From contig NZ_JACHMY010000001.1 in assembly GCF_014205135.1 (NCBI RefSeq), positions 2,728,001 through 2,792,000 of the forward strand: 64,000 bases of DNA, in the 5' to 3' direction. The position numbers were made by a program, and so were the translations under genes. This DNA is from Kribbella italica. Its GTDB lineage: Bacteria; Actinomycetota; Actinomycetes; Propionibacteriales; Kribbellaceae. Shown in pieces: positions 44,589-54,831 of this stretch (position 1 is the first letter of the stretch; each line of letters begins with the position of its first letter). Under the pieces are notes generated by a model, which was given only the letters and a program-made list of their open reading frames with translations, was not told the origin of the DNA and did not search any database.

Positions 44589-47500
44589 TCAGTTCATCGG
44601 CGTCAGCACCCAGCGTTGGCAGGCGCCGTTCCAGTACGGCCAGGTGATCACGTCGGCGCCGGGTTTGTCGCTGCAGCCGGCTACGTCCATCGAGCGTCCG
44701 GAGGTGTTCTGCAGAACGCTCCAGGTGTTGTCGGCCGCCGGTTCGATCCGCCAGGACTGACACTCAGCGGTGTCGTTCGGTACGCCGGGAAGCACCGGCG
44801 ATCCGGCGTTGCCGGGGCAGCCTTGGACATCGATGTTCGTCCGCGAGTTCGGGTCGTACAGCTGGTAGATGTCGTCGCCCTTGGGCACGATCTGCCAACG
44901 CTGACAGGGACTCGCCGGCACCCAGTCCCACGTCCGGATGTCCGTACTGGACGGGTTCGTCCCACAGTCCACGATGTCCAGCACCTTGCCACCGCGGGCC
45001 GAGGCGATCCGGTACCGGCCACTCAGCGTCTGCCCGGTGAACACCGGCCGCAGAATCCACTGCTGGCCGGCCTCCGCCGAACACGTCTGCTGGACCACCG
45101 CCGCGCCGTCCCCCAGGGAAGACTGCCGCACGCCGGCGCACTTCGCGCTGTGCGCGAAGCGCAGCCGCACCACCGTGTCGTAACTGCTGCCTTCCAAATA
45201 CTCCACGGTCAGCTGTTGGTTGCCCGTGTTGGAGCAGGGCCTCTGCTGCAGGGAGACATCGTCGTCCTGCAACATCCGGTCGACATCCAGGCAGCGCGGC
45301 CTCCCGTCGACGGCGACACCGTTCGCATGCACCGTGTGCACCTCGAACTGGTCGATGCCCGCGACCTGCACCAACCGGAACCTCTGCTGAAGCGTTCCGA
45401 CGCACTGGTACTGCTGGAACGCCACACCATCGGTCTGACTCCCATGCGGTACGTCGAGGCACTTGCTGCTGTGCCGCGCGACCAACTCGTAGGCCCGGTT
45501 GTCGAGGTCGAACTTCGGACCGGTGGTCGCACCGACCGCCGCCTCACGCCAGCGCGAGACCGGCGCAGCGAACGAGGACCCGTTCGAGACCAGCGTCAAC
45601 ACGTCCCGCCCACCGCCGTCCAGGGCGTACACGAGCGCGACGTCGCCCTTGCCGTCGCCGGTGTAGTCGCCTGCGTTCAGCGCCGCCTTGGCCGGATCGA
45701 GCGCTCCGCGGTACCACTGCGACTCGGTCAGGGCGGTCCGGTTGGACACGAACACGCGCAGCGCGAGATCGGACGGCCCGTGCTCGTACATCGCCACCAC
45801 GTCGTCCAGCCCGTCGCCGTTGACGTCGGCAACGACAGGCTTGCTCTTCTCCCAGCAGTACGACGATCCGTCGTACAGCGTGGTCGGGCTCGCGCTGAAC
45901 GACGTACCGGTGGATCTGCGTACGGTGACCTGCGTCCGGCAGTTGCCCAGGTTCACCATGTCGACGAGGTCGTCGAGTCCGTCGCCGTCGATGTCCGCGA
46001 GCAGCGGCGCGCTGCGTGACCAGTCACCGCCGGTGGTGACCCACTGCACCGGCGTCCCCAGGTTGCCGCCGGGATACAACATCACTCGCCAGGTGCCGTT
46101 GCCGTTGTCGAGTTGTACGGCGATGTCGTCCAGCCGATCGCCGTTGACGTCTCCGGACACGATCCGGGCGCCGCTCAGCGGCCAGCCCGCCGCCCCTGAG
46201 TACCAGACCGGTGCAGAGCCCGCGGTATAGGCGTTCCCGTCGGACTTCAGCAGGTACGCCGAGATCCGGCGACCGGCCTCCTCGCGGAACAGCACGGTGT
46301 CGGATCGCTGATCACCGTCGAAGTCGCCCTGCACCGGCTTGGTCCGGTAGAGCGCGAACCCACCGTTCTCCCCCGAGTCCCAGGCCAGGGTCCCGGTCTG
46401 CAACCCACCGGGCTTGGACAGGACGTTCCACACCGCGGTCCTCCCCCACCCGTGGTCGAGTACGGCGCTGATGTCCGCACGTCCGTCCCCGTTGATGTCC
46501 CCACGAACCCGCGGGATCACCGCACCATTGCCAGAGGCAACGAGATCGTACGCACGGGTCACCGCACCGGCGTTCCCGGCCTGGTCGACCGCACGGACGT
46601 AGAGCCGCTGCTGCGGAATACCGGTGTTCGGGTCCGGCCACACCGTCACCGGCAGCCTGGCCACTCCATCGGCACCGGCCTTGACACGGGACAGCACGCG
46701 GTCCTGCTGGAAGCCGTACAGGTACTCGGCGACATCGGTCTCCCCTGCGCCCGGCCGGACAGTGACGACCCCGGTGGTGCGGGCCGGGACACCGGGTTCG
46801 CCGTCGGCCGGGAAGTCGGTCGAGACCAGCTGCGGGACCGCCGGCGACTCCGCGTCCAGCACGAAGTAGCAGCGCGGAGTCTCGGGACCGAACTCGATCC
46901 CGTCGTCAGGCACACCGTCGTTGCTACTGGCAACGTAGTAGTACGGTACGCCGGCCGTGAGCGCTCCGGCCGCCGGCTGCGGCCACGCGAAGGCAGCGCC
47001 GGAGGTCGTCGTGGTGGAAGTCGCCTCGTAGGCGACGGAGTCGTCGCCGGCCCGGTGGATCGACAGCTTGGTGGTGAGGTTGTCGTTGTCCGGGTCACTG
47101 GCGACCGCGGAGAACGACGGCGGGACCAGCCCGCTGACGACGGTCGGCACCTCCGGCGTACCGCACGGCCGTGGGCGGGAGAAGTTCACCTTGCTCGGCG
47201 GCCGGGGTGCGTTGTTGTACCGGACCACCAAAGCGGCAGTGTTCGGGAAGAACTTCTTCCACTGGTACTTGTTGCCCTCGTTCGGCGCCCGCAGGCCGAA
47301 GGTGGCCTTCGTCGTCCGTGCCGTCGCGATCCCCTGAATCATCGTCCGGACCTTGTCGCTGGTGAACCGCATCCCCATGTCCGGCTGATGACCGGTCCAC
47401 GCGTTGCCGCTGGCCTGGGCCAGTTCCTCGAGCCAATGGCCACCGGAGTTGTTCCAGGTCAGTGGCTGTCCGGCGTCGATGGCGGCGGTCCGCCAGAGCG

Positions 47501-48506
47501 CCGCTGGGGTTGGGCTACCGGACGGCGAGTGGTCGAGCACGATGTCGAAGGCCGCCGAGACCACCTTCGACCCGGCCAGTGCGCTGGTGTCGAACTGAAA
47601 CAACGATCGGTACCGTACGGCCAGGTCCCAGGACAGCCCGACCTTCGCGCCTTCGGCCCGGTCGTAGTTCCAGTACGACTGGTTCGGCGCCATCTGGTTG
47701 ACGTGGGTCCACAGCTGGTGTCCCGCGGTCCAGGACGGATCGATGTAGACCGGGAACTCGGTGGTCGGCGCGGTGAGCAACGCCCGGTCCGGTACGACGC
47801 TCAGCCCGGCGCCGGACCGCTTGGTCGGCATCGTCGTGTGCCGGGCCGCGCTGTCCCACATCACCGCCTTGTCGGCGCTGAACACCGGACGGCCATTGTT
47901 GTCGACGGCAACCGTCGATCCGGCCGGACCGTCCTCGACCCGGACGCCGGCCGTGGTCAGGCCGAAGTCGATCTTCGTCAGCCGTTCGGCCGCCGCGCGG
48001 TTCTTCACCACCAGGTACTGCGCGAATCCGTCCGGCTCCGCCCGTACTCCCAGGTCGACCCCCGGGAACACCTCGGGGTACGTGGCGGTCCCCTCCTGCA
48101 GCACCGGCTTCGGTAGCGCGGTGGGCCAGGTGAGACCGAGCCTCGCAGCCCCGTCAGTGAGGGTGACCAGCGCGCGGTCACCACCTCCGGACAGTGTCAG
48201 CCCGGTCACGGTCGCTCCCGGCCGTACCGTGCCGTCGGCACCGCGGCGCAGAGTGGTGTCGATCGGCACCCAGTCCGTTCCGCGGCGGGCGCGGACCGGG
48301 CTGGGGTGTGCGACCAGGGTGTGGAGGCCGGAGGCGTCGGCGTACACCTCGGTGCTTTCGGTGCGCAGGTGCGTCAGCTCGACCGGACTCGTGGCGCCGG
48401 CAGGTGCCGACGGTTGCTCGACCGCCTCGGCGGTTCTCAGCGCGGGGACCGCGAGCAGCAGCGCGAGGAAGCCGGCCAGCAGACCGCGTCGCCTAGCCAC
48501 CGGCAC
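44589..48506 (-). CDS. Secreted FG-GAP repeat protein with DNRLRE-like and two ricin-type domains
   Basis: 1305 aa with a signal peptide ending near 28. Residues ~40-255 form a beta-rich head; ~260-430 resembles the DNRLRE jelly-roll adhesion module (RYRSLFQFDTSAL, NKYQWKKFFP); ~440-650 are Ig/fibronectin-like. At about 670-1010 there are six calcium-loop repeats (DINGDGRADI, DFDGDQRSDT, DVNGDRLDDI, DIDGDGLDDL, DVNGDGLDDV, DYTGDGKGDV), an integrin-type FG-GAP propeller. Two ricin-type beta-trefoil regions end the protein (QQYQCVGTLQQRF, CQRWQIVP, CQRWVLTP). No catalytic domain is seen. Its start overlaps the end of the RHS gene by 14 bp, so the two are made together. Confidence 0.88.
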   Translation of the reverse strand: MPVARRRGLLAGFLALLLAVPALRTAEAVEQPSAPAGATSPVELTHLRTESTEVYADASGLHTLVAHPSPVRARRGTDWVPIDTTLRRGADGTVRPGATVTGLTLSGGGDRALVTLTDGAARLGLTWPTALPKPVLQEGTATYPEVFPGVDLGVRAEPDGFAQYLVVKNRAAAERLTKIDFGLTTAGVRVEDGPAGSTVAVDNNGRPVFSADKAVMWDSAARHTTMPTKRSGAGLSVVPDRALLTAPTTEFPVYIDPSWTAGHQLWTHVNQMAPNQSYWNYDRAEGAKVGLSWDLAVRYRSLFQFDTSALAGSKVVSAAFDIVLDHSPSGSPTPAALWRTAAIDAGQPLTWNNSGGHWLEELAQASGNAWTGHQPDMGMRFTSDKVRTMIQGIATARTTKATFGLRAPNEGNKYQWKKFFPNTAALVVRYNNAPRPPSKVNFSRPRPCGTPEVPTVVSGLVPPSFSAVASDPDNDNLTTKLSIHRAGDDSVAYEATSTTTTSGAAFAWPQPAAGALTAGVPYYYVASSNDGVPDDGIEFGPETPRCYFVLDAESPAVPQLVSTDFPADGEPGVPARTTGVVTVRPGAGETDVAEYLYGFQQDRVLSRVKAGADGVARLPVTVWPDPNTGIPQQRLYVRAVDQAGNAGAVTRAYDLVASGNGAVIPRVRGDINGDGRADISAVLDHGWGRTAVWNVLSKPGGLQTGTLAWDSGENGGFALYRTKPVQGDFDGDQRSDTVLFREEAGRRISAYLLKSDGNAYTAGSAPVWYSGAAGWPLSGARIVSGDVNGDRLDDIAVQLDNGNGTWRVMLYPGGNLGTPVQWVTTGGDWSRSAPLLADIDGDGLDDLVDMVNLGNCRTQVTVRRSTGTSFSASPTTLYDGSSYCWEKSKPVVADVNGDGLDDVVAMYEHGPSDLALRVFVSNRTALTESQWYRGALDPAKAALNAGDYTGDGKGDVALVYALDGGGRDVLTLVSNGSSFAAPVSRWREAAVGATTGPKFDLDNRAYELVARHSSKCLDVPHGSQTDGVAFQQYQCVGTLQQRFRLVQVAGIDQFEVHTVHANGVAVDGRPRCLDVDRMLQDDDVSLQQRPCSNTGNQQLTVEYLEGSSYDTVVRLRFAHSAKCAGVRQSSLGDGAAVVQQTCSAEAGQQWILRPVFTGQTLSGRYRIASARGGKVLDIVDCGTNPSSTDIRTWDWVPASPCQRWQIVPKGDDIYQLYDPNSRTNIDVQGCPGNAGSPVLPGVPNDTAECQSWRIEPAADNTWSVLQNTSGRSMDVAGCSDKPGADVITWPYWNGACQRWVLTPMN

Positions 48507-51500
48507 TCCCGAACCACTTGATCAGCTTCACGACCTCGACCAGGAACCCGCCGGTCAGGATCACCTTCCAGCCGGCGCTGGTTCCGGTCATGGAGCCGAA
48601 GTCCCCGCCCTTGAAGGGTTCCTTCCACTTCGAGGTGCCGTCGGGGTACTTGGTCGGATGTGGGTTGACCTCCTCCGCGGTCTCGTTCTTCCAGTCCTCG
48701 CGCCGGGGGTTGCCCACCTGGTCCCGGACCTGCTCCCGCATCTCCTCCAGGCGACGTTCCTGCTCGGCGCGCTGCTGTTCGCGTTGCTGGGCGCGATCCT
48801 GCTTGATCCGCTCCCCGGGGTTGCCCCGGTTCGGTTTCTCCGGTTTGCCGCCCGGCCGGTTGGCTCCCCCGGGTTTGTTCCCGCCGGCCGAGGGCTTCTG
48901 CCGCACCGGTGGACGCGGCTTGTTCGGTGTGGGTTTGATCGACTGCGGTGGTTTGCGCACCGGCTTGCGGATCTTGTCGGCGACCTTCTTGTACCGCCAG
49001 ATGATCCTGACGATGACCTTCGCCACGTACTTGACCACCCGTTTCATCACGACCTTGAGGACGGTCCGAAAGACCGTCACCCAGACGACGATCGCCCGCG
49101 CGACGGCCCGGAACACGTCGCCCAGCCAGCTCCAGACCCGGTCGGCCACCCAGGTGATGACCGGGACCAACTGCTCGATGACCATCGCGACGAGGATCGC
49201 GACGATCACGACCACGACCGCGAGGACCACCACGCTCAGGGCCACCGGAACCGCGACGACCGCGACCCGGCCGTCGGCGTCCTCGAAGGTCGCCGGGCTG
49301 TTGTTCGCGTACGCGTAGGCGTTCAGGGACTGCGGTTCCTCCGGATCGACCTCCGGGTCGACCGAGATGAACCGGCCGAGCGACGGATCGTACTCCCGGG
49401 CGCCCAGGTGGACCAGGCCGGTGTCCGGGTCGGCGGTGCCCGTGTGGAATCCCTTCTGCCCGGGCCAGTCCGCTGGTGCCGTGCCGCGAACATCGCCGTA
49501 CGGCGTGGTCCTGCGGCGCTGAACGGCCTGACTGCTCGAGTCCACGGCGATGGTCGGAGTCCCGTGGAGGTCGGCCAGCAGCCAGCTCAGCTTGCCGCCG
49601 GTCCGGACCGCGACCACATCGTCGCCGAACGTGTAGTAGCGCGTTCCGCTCAGTTTGCCGTCGGTGCCGAGGCGGAGCTCGGTCTCGCCGAGATAGAGCG
49701 TCGTCCCGCTGGAGTCGCGGCGCAGGATCCGGTTGCCGTCGCCGTCGTACACGAACGACGAGCCCTTGCTGGTGGCGGCGAGCTTGCCGTCGTCGGTCCA
49801 GCTCAGCGTCTCGGTGCTTCCGCCCTGCGTCCGGGACGTCAGGTTTCCGGTGGCGTCGTAGGTGTAGTTGTTCGTCGTCGTGCCGGCCGGCCCGATCGTG
49901 GTCACGCTCTTCAGCGCGTTCGCCGACGTACCGGCGCCGTAGCTGTAGGTACTGGTCGTGGCGGCACCGGTCGGCGTCACCTTCTTCTCGCTCTGCCGGT
50001 TGCCGGACTTGTCGAACGTCCAGCTGTGCCAGTACGGCGCCGGGCCGCCCAGACCGGCCGCGGTCGGCGCGGCCGCACAGTCCCCCGATCCGGGGGTCCA
50101 GGCCCGGGTGAGCCGACGCAGGTGGTCGTAGCCGAAGCACTGGGTGTCGATCGACTCGTCGCTGGAGGCCGACGGGGTGTCGGTGATCTTGGTGACGTTG
50201 CCGGCCGGGTCGTAGTTGTACTGCGTGTCCGAGATCCGTCGCGGCGACAGCTCGCGGTCGGTGACGACGCGGGTCAGCCGGCGGGTGCCGTACTCATACT
50301 CGAACCGCTGTTGTACCCAGCGCCCGTTGGTCTCGCCGAGCGTCAGCGTGTCCGTCTCCTCGAACGGCGTGTAACTGCTGTTGCGGACGTACGTCCCCAG
50401 CTCGCTGCTCAGCGCCGTCGGCAGACTCTGGTCGTTGTAGGTCGTCGAGAGGGTCTCGGCCGCCAGTCCGCCGACCGCTGGCAGCTTGCGGGTCGCGACC
50501 TTGCCGTCGTCGGTGTAGGTCTGCGCGACCGTGTAGGTCCCGGCCAGCGCTCCTTCGGAGGCGGGCAGGATGACGGATTGGCCGGTGGCCCGGCCGGCGT
50601 CGTCGTAGCCGCTGAACTGGGTCGTGTACGGGTTCCCGTTCACGTAGCGCGTCATCGAGGTCGGACGCCCCTTGGCCAGGGTGTCGTAGGTCCACGCGAT
50701 CTGCACCGGCCCGGATGACGACCCACTGCGTTGCGCGGTCTTCCGCCCGACGTCGTCGTACGTGAAGGCTGTCGTCACGCCGCGCGCGTCGGTGCTCGAC
50801 ACGATCTGGTCGGCCGCGTTGAACGCGTACCTCGTGGTGCCGCGGTCCGGGTCGGTCTCGGTGATCCGGCGGCCCTGGAGGTCGTACTGGTAGCTCCAGA
50901 CGTTGCCCCCGGCATCGGTCAGGGACTTCAGCTGGCCGAGCGCGGTATAGGTGTACTTGGTGCTGTCATAGGCCCCGGTCCAGCTGTCGCCCTGGTACTG
51001 ACGCACCTCGGTGAGCCGGCCACGGGCGTCGGTCAGCCTGGTCGTCGGTGCCTGGCCCTGGGGCGGGTCGATGCTCTGCCGGGTCGCGGTCATCTGGTGG
51101 CTGGTCCGGTACTTCTCCTGGCCCTCGGACCGGAAGATCTGCACGGACGGCCGGTCGGCGCCGTCCCAGACCGTCATTTCCTGTTTGGGTACGACGGCGT
51201 CGTCGACGTACAGGATCTCGGTGCTCGGTGCGGCCTGGTTGAAGTACGCACCGGAGACGATGTTCTGCTTGCCGCGGCTGTCGTAGCGATAGTCGGTGAC
51301 CAGGCGTCCCCCGGCCGGCGTCCCCTCCTGGGTCTGCCGGAGCCGCTGCAGTCCGTCGTACAGCTCGTAGGTCACGTCGTAGCGGTTATCGCCGAGTCTG
51401 GCTCTGGTGACGACCGCCGACGAGGCGTCGCCACGGAGCAGGTACTCGTACTCGATGTCGGCCGGGCTGGAGCTGCGCGAGTGGCCCGGATGCCAGACCT

Positions 51501-54500
51501 TCGCGGTCCGGCCGAGCGGGTCGAGGGCGACCTCGGCACGCTTGCCGTCCGGCGAGGTGGCGGCGATCTGCTCGCCCCAAGCCGGCTCGAACTCCTCCGA
51601 CGACTGCATGCCGTTCGGCGCGGTCTCGGTGACCTTGCTCGTCGGCCCGTACTCGGGGAAGAAGGTGACCCGCGCCGTCTTGTTCTCCGCGTTCGAGATG
51701 CTGGTCCGGCGGCCGTACGCGTCGTACGTCGCGGTGAAGACCGTCTCGTACGTCGGGTTGCCGCCGCTGTCGAAGCCGGCGAGCCGCTCGCCCCTCGTCG
51801 GCAGGCCCCGGGTCGGAGTGGCGGTCGTCGAGGTGTTGTTGTCGTAGTACATCCGCTCGTCGCTCAGCACCTGGTCCCTGGTGTAGGACTTGTCGCATCC
51901 GACGGCAACGGTCTGCTCGCGGCTGAGCAACTCCTGCAGCCCGGTGACCGGGTTGTCCAGGTACTCGTAGCGGGTGCAGCTGTCGTCGGCCGTGGTGCCG
52001 GCGTCGTTGGCGAAGTGTTTCGACAGGAGCCGGCCCCTGGCGTCGTACTCCTGTCGGTTCGCGACCTGCAGCACCCCGCCGTCGACGGCCTGGTACTGGG
52101 TGATGCCCTTCTGGCCCGTCAGGTACGCGTACCGGGTGCCCCACGGGCGGGACTCGACCGCAGTGGGCTGATCCGAGCGCCAGTAGTCGCTGATGGACCT
52201 GTCGACGACCGCGGACCCGTTGTAGGTGATCTGCTCGCGCACTTGACCGGAGAACTCGTCGGTGTCGTCGACCGCGACGCCTGTGGAGTCGGTCAGCTTG
52301 ACGTCCCGTGCGGAGCCGTCCGACCTCCGGTCCTCGTCCATGCCGCGGTAGTACAGCGTCTCGGTGACCGACTGCGGCTCACTGGCCGCGCCCTTGCGCA
52401 GCCGGACACGCTCGAACCCACGCCACTGGTTCCAGGTGTGCGTGGTGGTGTCCGCCAGGCCGTCCTGTTCGTCGTAGTGCCAGGCCGGCGTACCGAGGTA
52501 CTCGACCTTGCTGGTCACCGGGACCGGTGCTGCCGGCACGCTGGAGGTCGCGCTGCGGTCCAGCTCGTTCGCCTCGGTCACGACGTACTTGTGGAACCAG
52601 TCCTGACGCTCGCCCTGGTCCGGTGGGGTCCAGCGCTGTGGATGGCACAGCCGGTCGTTGTTGGCCGGGTCGGGCAGGCTCGAGGCGGTGCACTGCTTGC
52701 CCGAGTAGCTGACCGCCAGGTCACCGCCGGTGCCGTAGTGCACGGACTGGATACGGAACCACACCATGCTCGGAAGATTCGGGTTGGCCGGATCGACCCG
52801 GTTGTCCAGGCCGACGCCGTCGAAGTTGGTCTCCGGCATCTGCGTCTCGCCGCCCACCTTGCCGGTGGCCGTCACCCCTTCGAGCCACAGTGCCCGCCCG
52901 CTACCGGCGCCGTTGGTGTACTCGTGCCGAAGCGTCCAGCTCTGTACGTCGGTGAAGCCGCTGTCCCGCCAGACCTGCGTGGTGACCTTGGCGAGCCGCT
53001 TCTGCGACCAGAAGGTCGGGGTGAAGTGGTTGTTGCAGTTCGTCGTACTCGTACAGCGCAGGTCGAACGGAGTGTCCGGGTACGTCGTGGGTTGGGCAGG
53101 GCCGCAGTTGGCGCCTTCGCACCGCTCGGCCAACGTGAACAGGACCTTGCCGATCGGGTTCTGGGTGTAGGCCTGACCGTCGCGCTGGCCGTACTCGATC
53201 CGGGTCAGGTTGCTCGCCCGGACGTAGGGGCTGACCGCGGTGGACACGACCGCGCGGGCGTAGTTGTTGGTCTCGTTGTCGTAGTACAGGCTCATCGTGT
53301 TGCCGTGCCGGTCGACCACGTAGTCGAGGTTCCAGCGGTACGCCTGCTGGCACCACGAGTCGGCGAAAGCAGCACGGTTGCACTGTTCTCCCGCGTGGTT
53401 GCCGAACACCGGCATCGTCATCGCCGACCGCGTCTCCGGCCGGCCGGATGCCCAGCCGGGCAGCCGGTTCAGACCGAAGTAGAACTTCGTCCCCTCCTTG
53501 GTGGTGACCCGCCAGTACTCACCCTTCTCGGCGGCCGCGACGCCCTCGTCGCCGTTCGCGGCGCCCCACAGCTTCTCGACCACGGTGCCGTCGTCACCAC
53601 GCAGCCGCCAGGTCTCCGACGTCGAGGTCTTCGACACCAGGAACAGGTCACCGGTCTTTCCGGTCATCGCCAGGCTCGCGTTCTCGCTGGCGAAACAGAA
53701 GTCACCGGTGATCTTGGTGCCGTTGTTGCCCTTGTCCTTGGAGCAGCTCTTGAACCGGCGCTCGATGGTTCCGCCGCCGGCGACGTCGAAACCCTGTCCG
53801 GTCGCCGACACCTGGTTGTTCGAGGACGAGGTGAGGCCGTCGAGGGTGGACGACGAGTACTGCAGCGCCACGGACGGCTGCGGTCCGCCGACGCCGGGCG
53901 GCACCTCCATCGGGAGCGACCACTCGAAGGCGCCCGACGGTCCCCCGATCGTCCACTTGGCCGCGCCACCGGACAGGTCACCCTTGCCGTAGTCGCCCCC
54001 GCCGCCCGACTCGGCCGCGACCATCCGCAGCGACGAGTCGGCCGGTACGTCGGCCTGCACGGTGCCGTCGCCCTTGTTGCTGCTGGCAAACGACTTGCCG
54101 GACTTCACGTCGTACAGGCGCAGCCGGCTAGCCCAGCCGCCGCCGTAGGTGTCGGCGAACGCGGAGTAGTCCAGCGTCAGCCCGACAGTGCCCGCGGCCT
54201 TCAGTCCATCGGTACGCCGGACCTCGACGGCCAGCGCGTCCCCCTGACGACCGCTGATCGACACCCGGACCTTGGCCGGGCCGCTGGTCTTTCCGGTGGA
54301 CATCCAGTTCCGGGTGGCCTCCGTCCCGGGGCCGATCCACACCGGCAGGTTGCCGGCGCGTTGCCTGGTCACCTTCGGGCTGCCCGACAGCACCGCGTTC
54401 CACCGGCCGAGATTCGTGCCGTCACCTACCCGCGGTACGGCGACTTCCGCCGTACCGGCCGTGGGCCAGGTCAGCCGCGGCGTACGCTTCCGGGTCGCAT

Positions 54501-54732
54501 CGGCCATCGCCGGATCAGCCGCGCGCACGGCTGGCTGCGCCTCGACACCGGGCACGGACCCGTCGCGGCGTAGAGCGATCTCCGGATCGGCGGGCGGTGC
54601 CGCCGCCGCAGCGGTCAGTCCGCTGTCCTGGCTGCCGGCCAGTAGCGCGAGACTCACCAGCGCGATCAGACCGTTCCGGGCAGAACGGCGGAGGGTACGG
54701 CGTCCGAAGGGTCGGTGGGACGGATCCGACAT
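48493..54732 (-). CDS. Secreted RHS-repeat protein with variable C-terminal tip
   Basis: 2079 aa. Signal peptide through about residue 45; a beta-rich SpvB-like N-terminal region (GPSGAFEWSLPMEVPPGVGG) precedes RHS/YD repeats (YDSRGKQNIVSG, YDLQGRRITETDPDRG, YDDVGRKTAQ, YDHLRRL, YDATGNLTSRT). The RHS-associated core ends REYDPSLGRFISVDPEVDP ... NAYAYANNSPATFEDADG near residue 1821, with DADG where DPxG is usual. The last 258 residues form the tip: two hydrophobic stretches (1824-1860, then an amphipathic Arg/Lys-Val-rich helix region to about 1922), a Lys/Pro/Gly linker, a charged coiled coil (~1978-2010) and a small C-terminal domain. No nuclease or deaminase motif is visible. GAGGAGAA precedes the ATG. 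No immunity-like gene follows. Confidence 0.9.
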   Translation of the reverse strand: MSDPSHRPFGRRTLRRSARNGLIALVSLALLAGSQDSGLTAAAAAPPADPEIALRRDGSVPGVEAQPAVRAADPAMADATRKRTPRLTWPTAGTAEVAVPRVGDGTNLGRWNAVLSGSPKVTRQRAGNLPVWIGPGTEATRNWMSTGKTSGPAKVRVSISGRQGDALAVEVRRTDGLKAAGTVGLTLDYSAFADTYGGGWASRLRLYDVKSGKSFASSNKGDGTVQADVPADSSLRMVAAESGGGGDYGKGDLSGGAAKWTIGGPSGAFEWSLPMEVPPGVGGPQPSVALQYSSSTLDGLTSSSNNQVSATGQGFDVAGGGTIERRFKSCSKDKGNNGTKITGDFCFASENASLAMTGKTGDLFLVSKTSTSETWRLRGDDGTVVEKLWGAANGDEGVAAAEKGEYWRVTTKEGTKFYFGLNRLPGWASGRPETRSAMTMPVFGNHAGEQCNRAAFADSWCQQAYRWNLDYVVDRHGNTMSLYYDNETNNYARAVVSTAVSPYVRASNLTRIEYGQRDGQAYTQNPIGKVLFTLAERCEGANCGPAQPTTYPDTPFDLRCTSTTNCNNHFTPTFWSQKRLAKVTTQVWRDSGFTDVQSWTLRHEYTNGAGSGRALWLEGVTATGKVGGETQMPETNFDGVGLDNRVDPANPNLPSMVWFRIQSVHYGTGGDLAVSYSGKQCTASSLPDPANNDRLCHPQRWTPPDQGERQDWFHKYVVTEANELDRSATSSVPAAPVPVTSKVEYLGTPAWHYDEQDGLADTTTHTWNQWRGFERVRLRKGAASEPQSVTETLYYRGMDEDRRSDGSARDVKLTDSTGVAVDDTDEFSGQVREQITYNGSAVVDRSISDYWRSDQPTAVESRPWGTRYAYLTGQKGITQYQAVDGGVLQVANRQEYDARGRLLSKHFANDAGTTADDSCTRYEYLDNPVTGLQELLSREQTVAVGCDKSYTRDQVLSDERMYYDNNTSTTATPTRGLPTRGERLAGFDSGGNPTYETVFTATYDAYGRRTSISNAENKTARVTFFPEYGPTSKVTETAPNGMQSSEEFEPAWGEQIAATSPDGKRAEVALDPLGRTAKVWHPGHSRSSSPADIEYEYLLRGDASSAVVTRARLGDNRYDVTYELYDGLQRLRQTQEGTPAGGRLVTDYRYDSRGKQNIVSGAYFNQAAPSTEILYVDDAVVPKQEMTVWDGADRPSVQIFRSEGQEKYRTSHQMTATRQSIDPPQGQAPTTRLTDARGRLTEVRQYQGDSWTGAYDSTKYTYTALGQLKSLTDAGGNVWSYQYDLQGRRITETDPDRGTTRYAFNAADQIVSSTDARGVTTAFTYDDVGRKTAQRSGSSSGPVQIAWTYDTLAKGRPTSMTRYVNGNPYTTQFSGYDDAGRATGQSVILPASEGALAGTYTVAQTYTDDGKVATRKLPAVGGLAAETLSTTYNDQSLPTALSSELGTYVRNSSYTPFEETDTLTLGETNGRWVQQRFEYEYGTRRLTRVVTDRELSPRRISDTQYNYDPAGNVTKITDTPSASSDESIDTQCFGYDHLRRLTRAWTPGSGDCAAAPTAAGLGGPAPYWHSWTFDKSGNRQSEKKVTPTGAATTSTYSYGAGTSANALKSVTTIGPAGTTTNNYTYDATGNLTSRTQGGSTETLSWTDDGKLAATSKGSSFVYDGDGNRILRRDSSGTTLYLGETELRLGTDGKLSGTRYYTFGDDVVAVRTGGKLSWLLADLHGTPTIAVDSSSQAVQRRRTTPYGDVRGTAPADWPGQKGFHTGTADPDTGLVHLGAREYDPSLGRFISVDPEVDPEEPQSLNAYAYANNSPATFEDADGRVAVVAVPVALSVVVLAVVVVIVAILVAMVIEQLVPVITWVADRVWSWLGDVFRAVARAIVVWVTVFRTVLKVVMKRVVKYVAKVIVRIIWRYKKVADKIRKPVRKPPQSIKPTPNKPRPPVRQKPSAGGNKPGGANRPGGKPEKPNRGNPGERIKQDRAQQREQQRAEQERRLEEMREQVRDQVGNPRREDWKNETAEEVNPHPTKYPDGTSKWKEPFKGGDFGSMTGTSAGWKVILTGGFLVEVVKLIKWFGSAGG

Positions 54733-54831
54733 GATGGTTCTCCTCGCTCACGGCGTCGCCCACAGCGTGAGGTAGCGGCCCACCGCGCGCGACGGTTTAG
54801 GCTCCGGCCGAAAGGGGCCGTACGGCGGCAC

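Noticed and set aside
47761..54573. Two rightward open frames of 985 and 1280 codons opposite the RHS and FG-GAP genes
   Set aside because: Same shadow effect; the leftward frames carry clear RHS, FG-GAP and ricin motifs.
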